Assembly: GCA_041390625.1 (NCBI GenBank)
Contig: JAWKPM010000005.1
Coordinates: forward strand, 124,001-188,000
Direction: 5' to 3'
Length of the DNA stretch: 64,000 nt
Source: RBC038 sp041390625
Lineage (GTDB): Bacteria > Chloroflexota > Dehalococcoidia > UBA2979
The first letter of the stretch is position 1. Each line of letters begins with the position of its first letter. The position numbers and the translations under genes are program-made. Under the pieces are notes generated by a model. That model saw only the letters and a list, made by a program, of their open reading frames with translations, had not been told where the DNA came from and did not search any database. Positions 1 through 9,740 of the stretch are shown here, in pieces.

Positions 1-889
<889 letters not shown>

Positions 890-937
890 GAACACACACC
901 TCCCGAGGTGGCTTCAAATCTGACTGAGACACTCGGG

Positions 938-943
938 ATTATA
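938..943 (-). promoter_or_regulatory. Candidate -10 box of the aldo/keto reductase gene
   Basis: A perfect TATAAT reads on the minus strand and would start an mRNA with a leader of roughly 40 nt that contains the GGGAGGTG ribosome site. No convincing -35 is visible 17 bp upstream. Confidence 0.5.
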
Positions 944-982
944 CGGGAACTCCAGGAGCGGCCCGTTCGCCAGACGTGATGA

Positions 983-1000
983 GAGGCCCTCGCGGGCCTC
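983..1000 (-). terminator. Hairpin downstream of the chemoreceptor gene
   Basis: GAGGCCC and GGGCCTC form a perfect 7-bp stem around a TCGC loop, 35 nt beyond the chemoreceptor stop codon and before the aldo/keto reductase promoter. There is no T-run, so termination by this hairpin is inferred from position only. Confidence 0.4.
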
Positions 1001-1034
1001 CCATCCTCGATCACTCGATGGCCGGGTGGCCGGG

Positions 1035-3203
1035 CTATGCAGCTTCCTTCATCGAGCCATCACGCGACGGGGTGTTCGCGTTCGATGGCTTGGCCGAAGC
1101 GGAGCTGCCATCGAGCTTGAAGATCGACACCTGACGACGGAGGTCGTCGGCCAGCTCGCCGAGCGTGAGCGTGGAGGCGGTGAATTCCTCCACCTGAGCG
1201 CTCATCTCCTCGGCAGACGCCGAGACTTCCTCGGCGGCGGCGCTGTTCTCCTCGGCGACCCCCGCGATCGAGGCCACGGCGTCGGCGACGGAAGCGGCCG
1301 AAGCCTGCATCTGCTGCGCCGCAGCCGTGTTCGACTCGACGACGTCGCTGATCTCCACGAGGCGACCCGCCATGTCGCGGCCGGCCTCGGTGAGGTCCTT
1401 CGAGCCATTCGAGATCTGGGCGATCTCGCGGGCGACCGCGTCGGCGGCGGCCAGGATGCGACCCAGGGCCTCGTCGGCGGTCGCGGCGGCGCGGTTGCCG
1501 CTCTCGACCTCCTCGGCGCCCTGGTTCATCGCGCGGACCGACGCGTCGACGCCGGCCTGCACACCACCGATGAGGGCGGCGATCTCCTTGGTGGCCGCGG
1601 CGACGCGCTCCGCCAGCTGGCGGACCTCGTCGGCGACGACCGCGAATCCTCGACCCTGCTCGCCGGCGCGCGCGGCCTCGATGGCGGCGTTGAGGGCGAG
1701 GAGGTTCGTCTGCGAGGCGATGTCCTCGATGACGGCGACGATGTTGCCGATCTCGGCGGAGCGCTGGCCGAGGCTGGCCACCTCCTGCGCGGCGGCCTCG
1801 ACCGTGCGCTGGATGCGACCCATGCCCTCGACGGCCTGCTGAACGGCGTCGGAACCCTCGCGAGCGACGTCCGAGGCCTCTCCGGCGCCGGTCGCAGCGC
1901 GTTCGGCGTTCGCCGCCAGTTGCTCGGCGCCCGCGGCCACGCGGTCACCGGCGGAAGTCGCCTCGACCACGGACTGCGACTGGGTCTCGACGCCGCGCAT
2001 CACCTCGTCGATGGCGCGCTTGAGGTCGTTCACGCTCGTGCCGATCTCGGTGGCGTTGGTGGCCTGCTGGCTGGAGCCCTCGGCGACCTGCGAGGTGGTC
2101 TTCGCGACCTCCTGCGTGGCGATCGAGGCCTGCTCGGCGCCCTGCGCCAGCTGGTCCTTCGACTCGGCGAGGCTCTCGGCGGCGTGCTTCGTGCGGCCGA
2201 TGACCTCGCGGAGGTTGGTAATCATGGACTTGAAGGCGTTGCCCAGAACGTCGCGCGGCGACTTCGGCTGGACGTCGCGGGTGAGATCGCCATCGGCGAT
2301 GCTCGAGGCGACGGAGGCCATGCCCTGCAGGTAGACGATCATCTCGCCGAAGGCGGTGGCCATCTCGCCGATCTCGTCGCTGCTGTTCACCTCGACGTTC
2401 TGCTCGAGGTCGCCGGCCGCGATGCCGACGGCCGCGACCTTCATCTTGTTCACGCCGCTGGAGATGCTCTGACCGAGCCACCAGGCGATCGCCGAGGCGG
2501 CAACCACGGCGACGAGCGCCGTGATCAGCATCAACGTCCGAGAGCTCGACGCGGAGGCGGCGGCGGACTCGTGCGCGTGCTCGGAGTCGGCGGTCGTCGA
2601 TGCGTTGATGGTGGCCAGGCCCTCGAGGACCGAGAGCGTGAGCTCGTGGGTCTCGCCTTCCTCGGCCTCTTGGATGGCACCATCGATGTCGCCCTCGTCG
2701 ATGTGCTCGAAGACGCCAGTCTCGGCGGCGACGAACCACGACTCGAGGTCGTCGGCGATGCGCTCGAGCTCGGCGAGCTCGGTGGCGGTCATCGCCGGGT
2801 GCACGCGGAGCTGGTCCTCGATCTGGAGGGCCTCCTCGTGATGCACCTCGAGCTCGTCGCGCAGCTCGGCGCGACGCGAGGCGGGTGCGACGAGGTACTC
2901 GAGCTCGATGGCTTCCATCTCGTGCATGATGATCGAGAGCTCGGCGGTGAGCTCCGAAGACTGACCGTTGAGGAAGACTTCCTCCTCGTGGTGGGCCATC
3001 GTCTGCATGCCGCGGATCGCGACCGCGCTGGCGATCACGAGCGCGAGGATGACGAGCGCGAAGCCTCCGAAGAGCTTCGTGCGCACGCTCAGTCGCGGCA
3101 TCCACGACGCGGCGGACGACGAGTGCCCGGACGGCGGCGTGGCCTGGGCCTTCATGTTTCGGGGCGCCTTGCGGCGCTCACGGAGCTGAGTGAGGTTGGC
3201 CAT
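1035..3203 (-). CDS. Methyl-accepting chemotaxis protein
   Basis: Transmembrane chemoreceptor of 722 residues. Residues about 43-66 form the first membrane helix, 67-222 an all-helical periplasmic sensor of the four-helix-bundle kind, 223-243 the second helix, 244-297 a HAMP domain followed by a second HAMP-like stretch, and the rest the cytoplasmic signalling coiled coil. The kinase-contact tip (about 493-530) is canonical, with SQTNLLALNAAIEAARAGE. No C-terminal CheR-docking pentapeptide is visible. I chose the ATG at 3203 because AAGGGA lies just before it, inside the end of the carbonic anhydrase gene; a longer reading would run into that gene. The 5-bp gap makes the two genes a translationally linked pair. 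No che genes are in the window. Confidence 0.93.
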   Translation of the reverse strand: MANLTQLRERRKAPRNMKAQATPPSGHSSSAASWMPRLSVRTKLFGGFALVILALVIASAVAIRGMQTMAHHEEEVFLNGQSSELTAELSIIMHEMEAIELEYLVAPASRRAELRDELEVHHEEALQIEDQLRVHPAMTATELAELERIADDLESWFVAAETGVFEHIDEGDIDGAIQEAEEGETHELTLSVLEGLATINASTTADSEHAHESAAASASSSRTLMLITALVAVVAASAIAWWLGQSISSGVNKMKVAAVGIAAGDLEQNVEVNSSDEIGEMATAFGEMIVYLQGMASVASSIADGDLTRDVQPKSPRDVLGNAFKSMITNLREVIGRTKHAAESLAESKDQLAQGAEQASIATQEVAKTTSQVAEGSSQQATNATEIGTSVNDLKRAIDEVMRGVETQSQSVVEATSAGDRVAAGAEQLAANAERAATGAGEASDVAREGSDAVQQAVEGMGRIQRTVEAAAQEVASLGQRSAEIGNIVAVIEDIASQTNLLALNAAIEAARAGEQGRGFAVVADEVRQLAERVAAATKEIAALIGGVQAGVDASVRAMNQGAEEVESGNRAAATADEALGRILAAADAVAREIAQISNGSKDLTEAGRDMAGRLVEISDVVESNTAAAQQMQASAASVADAVASIAGVAEENSAAAEEVSASAEEMSAQVEEFTASTLTLGELADDLRRQVSIFKLDGSSASAKPSNANTPSRDGSMKEAA

Positions 3204-3208
3204 TTCGG

Positions 3209-4198
3209 CTATCCCTTCGCCACGTCGGCAAGCACGGAGCGGCCGTTGAGCGGCTGCACCGGGCGCGCGTTGTCGCCCACGATGTTGATGAACGCCTCCA
3301 CCTGCTCCGCCGAGGCGGAGAGCGGGGTGGTGATCACGTGCCACTTGACGCCTTCCGAACACGGCGGCGTCGTGAGCGAGCCGGAGTAGCGGAAGACGGA
3401 GCGGTCGAGGGGCAGCAGCGCCTCCGCGACGAAGCCGTCGATGTGGACCTCGTCCTCGGTGGTCGTCGGCAGGGCTGCCCAGACTCCATCGAGGGTCGGG
3501 TTGTGCTCGCCGAGCTGGTAGAGCGCACCGATGACGGCGAGTTCGCCCTCAGCGTTGCGGTGCACGAAGTGCACCTCCATCGCGGCGGGCTTGCCATCGA
3601 TCTCGTGCTCGCTGGGTGCGTGGAAGTGGAACTGGAGCAGCTCGTAGCGCTCGCCGTCCACCATCACGCCGCTGCCCTCGGCGACGTTGCCCTGGATCGT
3701 GTGGCCGTTGTTGATGACGGTCAGCGCGGAGGGCACGTAGTCGAACTGCACATCCGTGAGCCCGATGGGGAGCGACGCCGAGATGTTGATCGGCGACTGC
3801 GACGTGCCGGTCGAGCACATCGCCCAGTCGTCGGCGAGCGAGCCCCACATCTCGGGGCCGGTCTCGCCGGCGTACGTCCAGTGGGGCGCCTCGTGAGCGG
3901 ATTCCGTCGAGGCCCCGGTCGGATGATCGCCCGCCTCGGCGTCGTGGCCGGCCTCGAGCGCGAACGCCGAGACCTCGGACGCCAGCGACTCGACCTCGCG
4001 CTGGAGCGTCTCCAGCTCGCGCGTCACGGCACGCTGGTCCGCCTGGATCTGGGACACGTCGGCCGTCAGGGCCTCGATGTCCTGGTCCGGAGCACTGTCG
4101 CCGCTACACGCGGCGACGAGCGCCACCGCCCCGAGGAAGGTTGTAGAGAGCCAGACGCGGCCGGGGAGCCGCGCGGCTCGACTGTCGGTTCGTGGCAC
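3209..4198 (-). CDS. Lipoprotein alpha-carbonic anhydrase
   Basis: Zinc enzyme that interconverts CO2 and bicarbonate, here predicted to sit on the outer face of the membrane. The 329-residue protein has an N-terminal signal ending in the lipobox LVAAC (Cys31), a heptad-rich coiled coil at about 38-85, then the alpha-CA domain. Zinc ligands are His191 and His193 in QFHFH and His210 in EVHFVH; Glu197 in PSEH and Thr in SLTTPPCSEG match the other active-site residues of the family. The start is GTG with a GAGGT element about 8 nt upstream. It is the first gene of a pair with the chemoreceptor, which suggests a shared role around CO2 or bicarbonate (inference). Confidence 0.92.
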   Translation of the reverse strand: MPRTDSRAARLPGRVWLSTTFLGAVALVAACSGDSAPDQDIEALTADVSQIQADQRAVTRELETLQREVESLASEVSAFALEAGHDAEAGDHPTGASTESAHEAPHWTYAGETGPEMWGSLADDWAMCSTGTSQSPINISASLPIGLTDVQFDYVPSALTVINNGHTIQGNVAEGSGVMVDGERYELLQFHFHAPSEHEIDGKPAAMEVHFVHRNAEGELAVIGALYQLGEHNPTLDGVWAALPTTTEDEVHIDGFVAEALLPLDRSVFRYSGSLTTPPCSEGVKWHVITTPLSASAEQVEAFINIVGDNARPVQPLNGRSVLADVAKG

Positions 4199-4300
4199 GG
4201 GAGCGACCTCGATCTAGACTGACGTCCGGCTCGTGTCGCCACGGCCGGAAGTCGAGGAGTGGTATGTATCCATCCTTCGGGTTCGGACCGCAGGTACACA

Positions 4301-4348
4301 GTCAGGAAATCCCCTTGGGACCTTGGTCCCGGGCCCCAGTGTCAGGAA
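4301..4348. promoter_or_regulatory. Palindrome between two direct repeats in a divergent intergenic region
   Basis: GTCAGGAA occurs at 4301-4308 and again at 4341-4348, exactly 40 bp apart. Between them GGGACC TT GGTCCC (4317-4330) is an inverted repeat. It lies between the divergent carbonic anhydrase and luciferase-like genes and could be an operator for either. No regulator gene is adjacent, so the role is unproven. Confidence 0.35.
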
Positions 4349-4403
4349 TGCGTCAGTTTCGCCAGATTCAGGCGGCAGGCTGGACTACCCGTAGGAGGAT
4401 GCG

Positions 4404-5459
4404 GTGCGTGAGCTGAAGCTCGGGATCCTCGACCAGTCGCCGATCCGCAAGGGCGGCACGCCGCGCGAGGCGCTGCTGGCGACCCTCGAGCTGGCGCAGG
4501 CCGCCGACCGCTTCGGCTACGAGCGCTACTGGCTCGCCGAGCACCACAACAGCGGCACGCTGGCGAGCGCGAGCCCGGAGCTGCTGATCGGTCCGATCGC
4601 CGCCAGCACCTCGAGGATTCGCGTCGGCTCGGGCGGGGTCATGCTGACGCACTACTCCGCCCTCAAGGTGGCCGAGACGTTTCGGATGCTCGAGACGCTC
4701 TACCCCGGACGAATCGAGATGGGCCTCGGGCGGGCGCCGGGCAGCGACCAGCTCACGGCTCGCGCGCTGGCACACGGGCCGGGTGCACTCCCCCTCGAGG
4801 CGTATCCCGACCAGGTGATGGACGTGCTTTCGTTTATGTCGAACGAGGTGCCGGACGATCACCCGTTCGCGGGTGTGCGGGCGACGCCGACCGGTGACGC
4901 GATGCCCGTACCGTGGCTCCTCGGATCCGCGTACGACAGCGCCCGCTTCGCCGCGGAGCTCGGCCTCGGGTTCTCGTTCGCGCAGTTCATCAGTCCGGAC
5001 GGCGGCCAGCGCGTCGTGCGGGAGTACCGCGAGCAATTCCAGCCGTCGCCGTTCCTCGACAAGCCGCTCGTCAGCATCGGCGTGCACGCGCTGTGCGCCG
5101 ACACGGACGAGGAGGCGCATCGCCTCGGGATGAGCCGTCACCTGATGCGGTTACGTCGAGCACAGGGGCGTCGCTCCGAGGGCGGCGTGCCCAGTCCCGA
5201 GGAGGCACTCGCGGTCGAGTTCAACGAGCCTGAGCTCGACTACATTCGCTACCAGCAGAGTCTCGCCCTCGAGGGCGGGCCGGAGCGCGTGCGGGAGGGC
5301 CTGCTCGCCATCGCCGACGAGTACGAGGTCGACGACGTGATTGTGCTGACGATCACGCACGACTACGCCGCGCGCCTGCGCTCGTACGAGCTGATCGCGG
5401 AGGCACTCGGGCTGGGCGAACGTGCGGCGGCTGCCCCACCGGAGGCCGGGGCCCGCTAG
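4404..5459 (+). CDS. LLM-class flavin-dependent oxidoreductase
   Basis: Cytoplasmic flavin-dependent monooxygenase-like protein of the bacterial luciferase superfamily, 351 residues, the usual length. The N-terminus KLGILDQSPI, then YWLAEHHN, and the later RVGSGGVML and EMGLGRAPGSDQ are hallmarks of the single-chain luciferase-like group close to alkanal monooxygenase (MsnO8-like). The substrate is not predictable. The GTG start has a perfect AGGAGG (4393-4398) 5 nt upstream. It is apparently a single gene; the next gene starts 109 bp on. Confidence 0.9.
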   Translation: MRELKLGILDQSPIRKGGTPREALLATLELAQAADRFGYERYWLAEHHNSGTLASASPELLIGPIAASTSRIRVGSGGVMLTHYSALKVAETFRMLETLYPGRIEMGLGRAPGSDQLTARALAHGPGALPLEAYPDQVMDVLSFMSNEVPDDHPFAGVRATPTGDAMPVPWLLGSAYDSARFAAELGLGFSFAQFISPDGGQRVVREYREQFQPSPFLDKPLVSIGVHALCADTDEEAHRLGMSRHLMRLRRAQGRRSEGGVPSPEEALAVEFNEPELDYIRYQQSLALEGGPERVREGLLAIADEYEVDDVIVLTITHDYAARLRSYELIAEALGLGERAAAAPPEAGAR

Positions 5460-5568
5460 CCTGTAGGCACGATCCGACGACCACGGCCGCGACGGCGGCC
5501 GAGACCCACACGAATGCACCGCGCAGGGACGCCGCCGGTGCGTCGCGCGACGTCTCGGGAGACACCTC

Positions 5569-7392
5569 GTGGAAACCGCCGCCGTTACCGCCCTCGGCGT
5601 GATCGGCTTCGCCGCCGCACTGTCCGGGATGGTCGCGCGCCGGCTGCGGCTGCCGGCAGTCCTGATCTACCTCGTGATCGGCGCGATCGCCGGCCCTTCG
5701 CTCCTCGGCCTCACGGACCCGCACGAGATCGGCCCGATCTACGAGGTGTCGGTCGAGGTCCTCGTCGCCCTCATCGTCTTCGAGGGCGCGTTCTCCATCG
5801 ATGTGACGTACCTGCAGCGTGTCGGACGCGTGGTGCGCAATCTTCTGACGCTGGGCATGGTGATCACGATCGTCCTCGCGACCGCGCTCGCCGGGGCGTT
5901 GGACGTCCTGCCGTGGCGGACGGCACTGCTCTTCGGGGCGCTGGTGAGCGTCACGGGACCGACGGTCATCCTTCCGCTGGTCCGTCGCGAGCACCTCACG
6001 GACCGCGTCTCGGCGGTGCTGCTCGCGGAAGGCATCCTCATCGACCCGCTGGGGGCGATCGCGGCGGTCGTCATCCTCGATTTCGTGCTGCCCGGCGTGG
6101 AGACCGAGCCGGTGGCATACGTCGTCAGTCGCCTCGCGGGCGGCCTCGCACTCGGCCTCGTTGGGATGCTCGTCGTGCGAGGGGTGCTGTGGATTCACCG
6201 CACGCCCACGGCGACCGACGTGACGCCCCTGCTGCTCGGCATCAGTGTCGCCACTTACGCCGCCGCCGAGCGCCTGATCCCGGGGTCGGGCCTGACGGCG
6301 ATGGCGACGCTCGGGGTGGCGCTGGCGGCGACGCCGGTTCCGCACGCCGAGGCCGTGCGCGGCTTCGAGGACGACCTCTCGCGGATCCTGATCGCGGCAG
6401 TGTTCATCCTCGCGACGGCCGCGGTCGAACTCGATACGGTGCGCATCCTCTGGCCGTGGGGCTTCCTGACGGTCATCGGGCTGATGGTGATCGTGCGGCC
6501 ACTCGCGGTCTGGGTCTGTGCGATCGGGTCCGACCTGACCGCACGGGAGCGGCTGTACATCGGGCTGATCGGGCCTCGAGGCGTAGTGGCGGCCTCGCTG
6601 GCCGCGTTCGCCGGCGAGCGTCTACCGGACGACCTCGGCGGGGCGACACTCACGGCCCTCGTCTTCCTCACGGTGCTGCTCACCGTGGCCATACAGTCAA
6701 CGTACGCCGGCTTGATGGCCGGCCTGCTGGAGGTACGAGCGATGCGTGCGCTGGTGGCAGGTGCGGGATCGGTGGGGAGCCGGCTGGCGACGAACTTGAG
6801 CGCGCGCGGCTTCGATGTCGTGCTCGCGGACTCGGATCCCGAGGTCGTCGAGCGCGCGCGTGCCGAGGGGTTGAACGTGACGGCCGGGGACGTGACCGAT
6901 ACGCGCTTCCTCGAGAAACTCGGCGCCGCCGAAGCTCGCATCGTCGTGGGTGCGACGGACAGCGACCAGGCGAACCTGCTCTTCAGCCAGTACGTCCTGT
7001 CGGTCGCGCCCGAGGCGGAGGCGTACGCTCGCGTCAGCCAGGTCCTCGCGGAGGACGCCTTCAAGCGGGCGGGCGTGCGCGTCATCTCCGAGACGGACGC
7101 CGTGACCGAGGCGATGCTGGAGTCGCTCGGTGCGCCCGTGCTCTACGACGCCTTCGCGCCCGGCGCCGGCGGGCGCATGAGCATCGAGGTCGCAGTCGGC
7201 TCGGGTCTCTCGGGCCGTCTCGTGCGCGACCTGCGGCTGCCGCCGCAGGCGCTGCTGCTCCTCGTGCTGCGAGGCGAGCGCGAGATCGTCCCGAACGGCA
7301 CGACACGCCTCGAGCGGGGGGATCGGCTCATCCTCTTCGGCCGGACGCAGGCCGTCGAGGAGGCGCGTTCGGTCCTCGTGTCCGTCGAGTAG
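5569..7392 (+). CDS. CPA1-type Na+/H+ antiporter with TrkA N and C domains
   Basis: Membrane cation/proton exchanger of 607 residues. About residues 1-390 carry roughly a dozen hydrophobic helices of the Na_H_Exchanger fold, with VSVTGPTVILPLVRRE and AEGILIDPLGA in the ion-binding core and GPRGVVAASLAAF near the end. From about 393 a RCK/TrkA-N Rossmann domain begins (ALVAGAGSVGSRLA), followed by a TrkA-C domain ending GDRLILFGR. The soluble tail should gate transport in response to nucleotide or redox state, as in other RCK-fused antiporters. The GTG start at 5569 follows GGGAG. Roles in pH and Na+ homeostasis are inferred from the family. Confidence 0.9.
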   Translation: METAAVTALGVIGFAAALSGMVARRLRLPAVLIYLVIGAIAGPSLLGLTDPHEIGPIYEVSVEVLVALIVFEGAFSIDVTYLQRVGRVVRNLLTLGMVITIVLATALAGALDVLPWRTALLFGALVSVTGPTVILPLVRREHLTDRVSAVLLAEGILIDPLGAIAAVVILDFVLPGVETEPVAYVVSRLAGGLALGLVGMLVVRGVLWIHRTPTATDVTPLLLGISVATYAAAERLIPGSGLTAMATLGVALAATPVPHAEAVRGFEDDLSRILIAAVFILATAAVELDTVRILWPWGFLTVIGLMVIVRPLAVWVCAIGSDLTARERLYIGLIGPRGVVAASLAAFAGERLPDDLGGATLTALVFLTVLLTVAIQSTYAGLMAGLLEVRAMRALVAGAGSVGSRLATNLSARGFDVVLADSDPEVVERARAEGLNVTAGDVTDTRFLEKLGAAEARIVVGATDSDQANLLFSQYVLSVAPEAEAYARVSQVLAEDAFKRAGVRVISETDAVTEAMLESLGAPVLYDAFAPGAGGRMSIEVAVGSGLSGRLVRDLRLPPQALLLLVLRGEREIVPNGTTRLERGDRLILFGRTQAVEEARSVLVSVE

Positions 7393-7479
7393 CACGAACG
7401 CGATGTATGTCGCGTTTCGGTGCGGTAGTCTGCGCACAGCGGCCGACCGGAGCCGCACGAGGCGGAGGCGGCAGGCATC

Positions 7480-7986
7480 GTGCTGTCGAGACTGAAGCGC
7501 GCGCTCGACCCGCGGCGCGGCTATCCCTCGAACCCTCGCATCGACCGCGTGGCGCCGTGGCTGCTCATCGGGCCGGTGCTGCATCCGAGCGACTATCGCC
7601 AGCTCGCCAGCTTCGACGTGACGCACGTCGTCGATCTGCGCGCCGAGGACATCGATGACTCGGAGCGCCTGGGTGAGGCCGGCATCGTCTGGCACCACCT
7701 CCCCATCGAGGACCGCATGGCGCCGACGGTCGACTCGCTTGGCTCACTCCTCGAGTGGCTGAACGACGCACGAGAGTCGGCGGGCGACCGCATGACGCTG
7801 TACGTGCACTGCCAGGGTGGCGTTGGGCGCACGCCGACGGTGGCGACGGCCCTGCTGATGGCGACCGGGTTCTCGCTGCCGGACGCGATGCGCCTCGTGC
7901 GGGCGGCGCGACCGGAGTCAGCTCCGACCGAGGAGCAGCAGCAGTGGCTCGAGTCGCTGAGCTTCGACCAGGCGGAGTCCGCGTAG
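7480..7986 (+). CDS. Dual-specificity / tyrosine-type protein phosphatase
   Basis: Small cysteine phosphatase of 168 residues. The active-site loop reads HCQGGVGRTPT, the HCx5R signature, with a general-acid candidate Asp in the loop IEDRMAP upstream. DSP-like proteins of this size act on phosphoproteins or other phospho-metabolites; nothing here decides which. The GTG at 7480 has GGAGG about 12 nt upstream. It follows the antiporter by 87 bp on the same strand and may be co-transcribed. Confidence 0.85.
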   Translation: MLSRLKRALDPRRGYPSNPRIDRVAPWLLIGPVLHPSDYRQLASFDVTHVVDLRAEDIDDSERLGEAGIVWHHLPIEDRMAPTVDSLGSLLEWLNDARESAGDRMTLYVHCQGGVGRTPTVATALLMATGFSLPDAMRLVRAARPESAPTEEQQQWLESLSFDQAESA

Positions 7987-8086
7987 CCGCGTTTCCTCGA
8001 GACATTCCCGGATAGGAACTGCGTTCGTCCTCGCGGACGCTCTTCACCGTGACGCCGAAGCACATCGGCGGGGTGGAGGTGGGGCC

Positions 8087-8275
8087 GTGGCGGCTCAACG
8101 ACGCGGCTCGGACGACGGAGGCCTCGGAGACGACGGCGCTTTCGCGGCTAGTCGGGCGAGCGCGGCCCCGGGCGACGGCCTCGATGCTGCGCGGGGCGTG
8201 GGCTGGGGACTCCTCCTCGCAGTCGTGGGGTTCTGGGGTCCGATGCTCGCCCTGTGGCGGTGGCTGCACCGCTAA
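8087..8275 (+). CDS. Small membrane protein, unknown function
   Basis: A 62-residue protein with a polar, Ala/Gly/Asp-rich N-terminal half and one C-terminal hydrophobic helix (GWGLLLAVVGFWGPMLALW) ending in a positive tail, so probably a tail-anchored or single-pass protein. The GTG start has GGAGG spaced correctly upstream, which is the main reason to believe the gene. Its TAA overlaps the stop codon of the convergent otsA gene. I recognise no family. Confidence 0.5.
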   Translation: MAAQRRGSDDGGLGDDGAFAASRASAAPGDGLDAARGVGWGLLLAVVGFWGPMLALWRWLHR

Positions 8276-9642
8276 CCGTGGGCGGCTCGATCGGCCGCGG
8301 CCGCAGCGAGCGCCTCGAGGAATCGCACGCGCCAGGCGTGGACGTCGTTCTCTTCGACCGTGCGGTGCATCGCGGCCCAGCGGCGGCGTCGCTCCTCGAG
8401 GGGCATCGCGAGGGCGGTCGTGATGGCCTCGGCAGTGGCATCGACGTCTCCGGCGGGCACCACGAGCGCCTCGGGCAGTTCCTCCACGGCGCCGCAACCG
8501 TCCGAGAGGATGAGGACACCCGGGTCGGCTTCGGGCTGCAGCGCGACGTACTCCTTCGCGACGAGGTTCATGCCGTCCGACAGCGACGTCACGAGGCAGA
8601 CCTCGGCGTCGCGCATGCTGGCGGCCACCTCCTCGGGGGCACGCGTCGCCACCTCAAATTGGACGGCTCCCTCATCGAGGCGTGCGATGTCGGCGGCCAG
8701 CTCCTCGGAACGCGCGCGTTCAGCGTCGTAGGCGGGGATGCCGGCCCTCGATGGGGCGGCCCACTGCACCATCGCGACGCGCTCGCCGAGCGTGCGGTCG
8801 GCGTGCAGCGCGCGGTCGAACGCCTCGAGGCGCAGCGGGATGCCCTTCGTGTAGTCGAGGCGATCGACACCGAGCAGGATGCGGCGGCCGCGGCGAAATG
8901 AACCGAACGCGTCGTCCGGATGTCGAGCCGCCGTCGCGCGAATGCGCGCGGGATCGATGGAGATCGGGTGCCCCTCGACGAGCGGCGTGACGCCGTCCTC
9001 GGTGGCCGCCTCGATGTACGAGCGCAGGCGGTCGGCGTCGCGATGCGTCTGCATGCCGACGAGGTCGTACGCGCGCATCGACGCGGCGATGTCGGATTCG
9101 TGCGGGATCTGGGCCCAGACCTCGGGAAGCGGGATCGGGATGTGGTGGAAGTACCCGAGCGGGCCGTCCCAGCCTCGGGCCCGCAGCTCGGCGCCGAGGG
9201 GCATGAAGTGGTAGTCGTGCACCCAGACGAGGTCGTCCTCCTGCAACTCGGCCATCAGCGCCTCGGCGAAGCGGACGTTTACGGCTCGCCACGTCGCGTA
9301 CTGCGCGGGGTTGATCGAGGCGCGATCGGGAAAGCCGTGCATCAGCGGCCAGAGCGTCTGGTTGCAGAAGCCTTCGTAGTAGTCGCGGACCTGCTCCGGG
9401 GTGAGGTCGAGCGTGACGTACTCGACGCTACCGCGAACCTCGCGGACGCGCGGGCCCGGAGCATCACTCGCGCTGCCGCTCCAGCCGAGCCAGAGCCCGC
9501 CTTCGGCCTCGAGAGCGGGGAGCACGGCCGCCACGAGCCCGCCGGCCGCGCGCTCGGTCGAGGGCGGCGGCACGCGATTCGAGATCGCAACGACGCGACG
9601 GCCTCGTTCCTGCGCCCCGTCGGCAGCTCGAACATCGGACAT
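8272..9642 (-). CDS. otsA: Trehalose-6-phosphate synthase
   Basis: Retaining GT20 glycosyltransferase making trehalose-6-phosphate from a nucleotide-glucose donor and glucose-6-phosphate, in the cytoplasm. At 456 residues it is the single-domain OtsA length with no fused phosphatase. Visible motifs include SNRVP at the N-terminus, GGLVAAVLPAL, NQTLWPLMHGF, the catalytic-loop VWVHDYHFMPL, FHHIPIP and GVDRLDYTKGIPLRL, and the C-terminal NLVAKEYVA. The ATG follows GAGGAGGG. No otsB phosphatase is in the window. Its glucose-6-phosphate substrate ties it to the adjacent pentose phosphate operon, and the GH15 enzyme 3 kb away could hydrolyse trehalose (inference). Confidence 0.95.
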   Translation of the reverse strand: MSDVRAADGAQERGRRVVAISNRVPPPSTERAAGGLVAAVLPALEAEGGLWLGWSGSASDAPGPRVREVRGSVEYVTLDLTPEQVRDYYEGFCNQTLWPLMHGFPDRASINPAQYATWRAVNVRFAEALMAELQEDDLVWVHDYHFMPLGAELRARGWDGPLGYFHHIPIPLPEVWAQIPHESDIAASMRAYDLVGMQTHRDADRLRSYIEAATEDGVTPLVEGHPISIDPARIRATAARHPDDAFGSFRRGRRILLGVDRLDYTKGIPLRLEAFDRALHADRTLGERVAMVQWAAPSRAGIPAYDAERARSEELAADIARLDEGAVQFEVATRAPEEVAASMRDAEVCLVTSLSDGMNLVAKEYVALQPEADPGVLILSDGCGAVEELPEALVVPAGDVDATAEAITTALAMPLEERRRRWAAMHRTVEENDVHAWRVRFLEALAAAAADRAAHG

Positions 9643-9686
9643 GCACCCTCCTCGGGGTCCCAGCGGGGCGACTCGCGACCGGGGCT

Positions 9687-9713
9687 GGTAGGCTCGACGA
9701 CTCAGAGCCTACC
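9687..9713. promoter_or_regulatory. 9-bp inverted repeat in the otsA / ROK kinase divergent region
   Basis: GGTAGGCTC (9687-9695) and GAGCCTACC (9705-9713) are perfect inverted repeats separated by 9 bp. Each arm contains a TAGGCT box, so the site offers a TANNNT -10 element on both strands and could be a pair of divergent promoters, an operator, or both. Leaders would be roughly 40 nt for the ROK gene and 55-60 nt for otsA. Confidence 0.45.
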
Positions 9714-9740
9714 GCGTGATCCAGTCGGGACGGAGACGGC

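Noticed and set aside
1026..3389. 787-codon open frame on the plus strand opposite the chemoreceptor gene
   Set aside because: It is the antisense shadow of the chemoreceptor and carbonic anhydrase genes, rich in Arg, Gly, Leu and His as GC-rich antisense frames are, with no recognisable domain.
5514..7658. 714-codon open frame on the plus strand across the antiporter gene
   Set aside because: It is a frame-shifted shadow of the antiporter and phosphatase genes; the product is a long Arg/Gly/Ala/Pro-rich string without fold.
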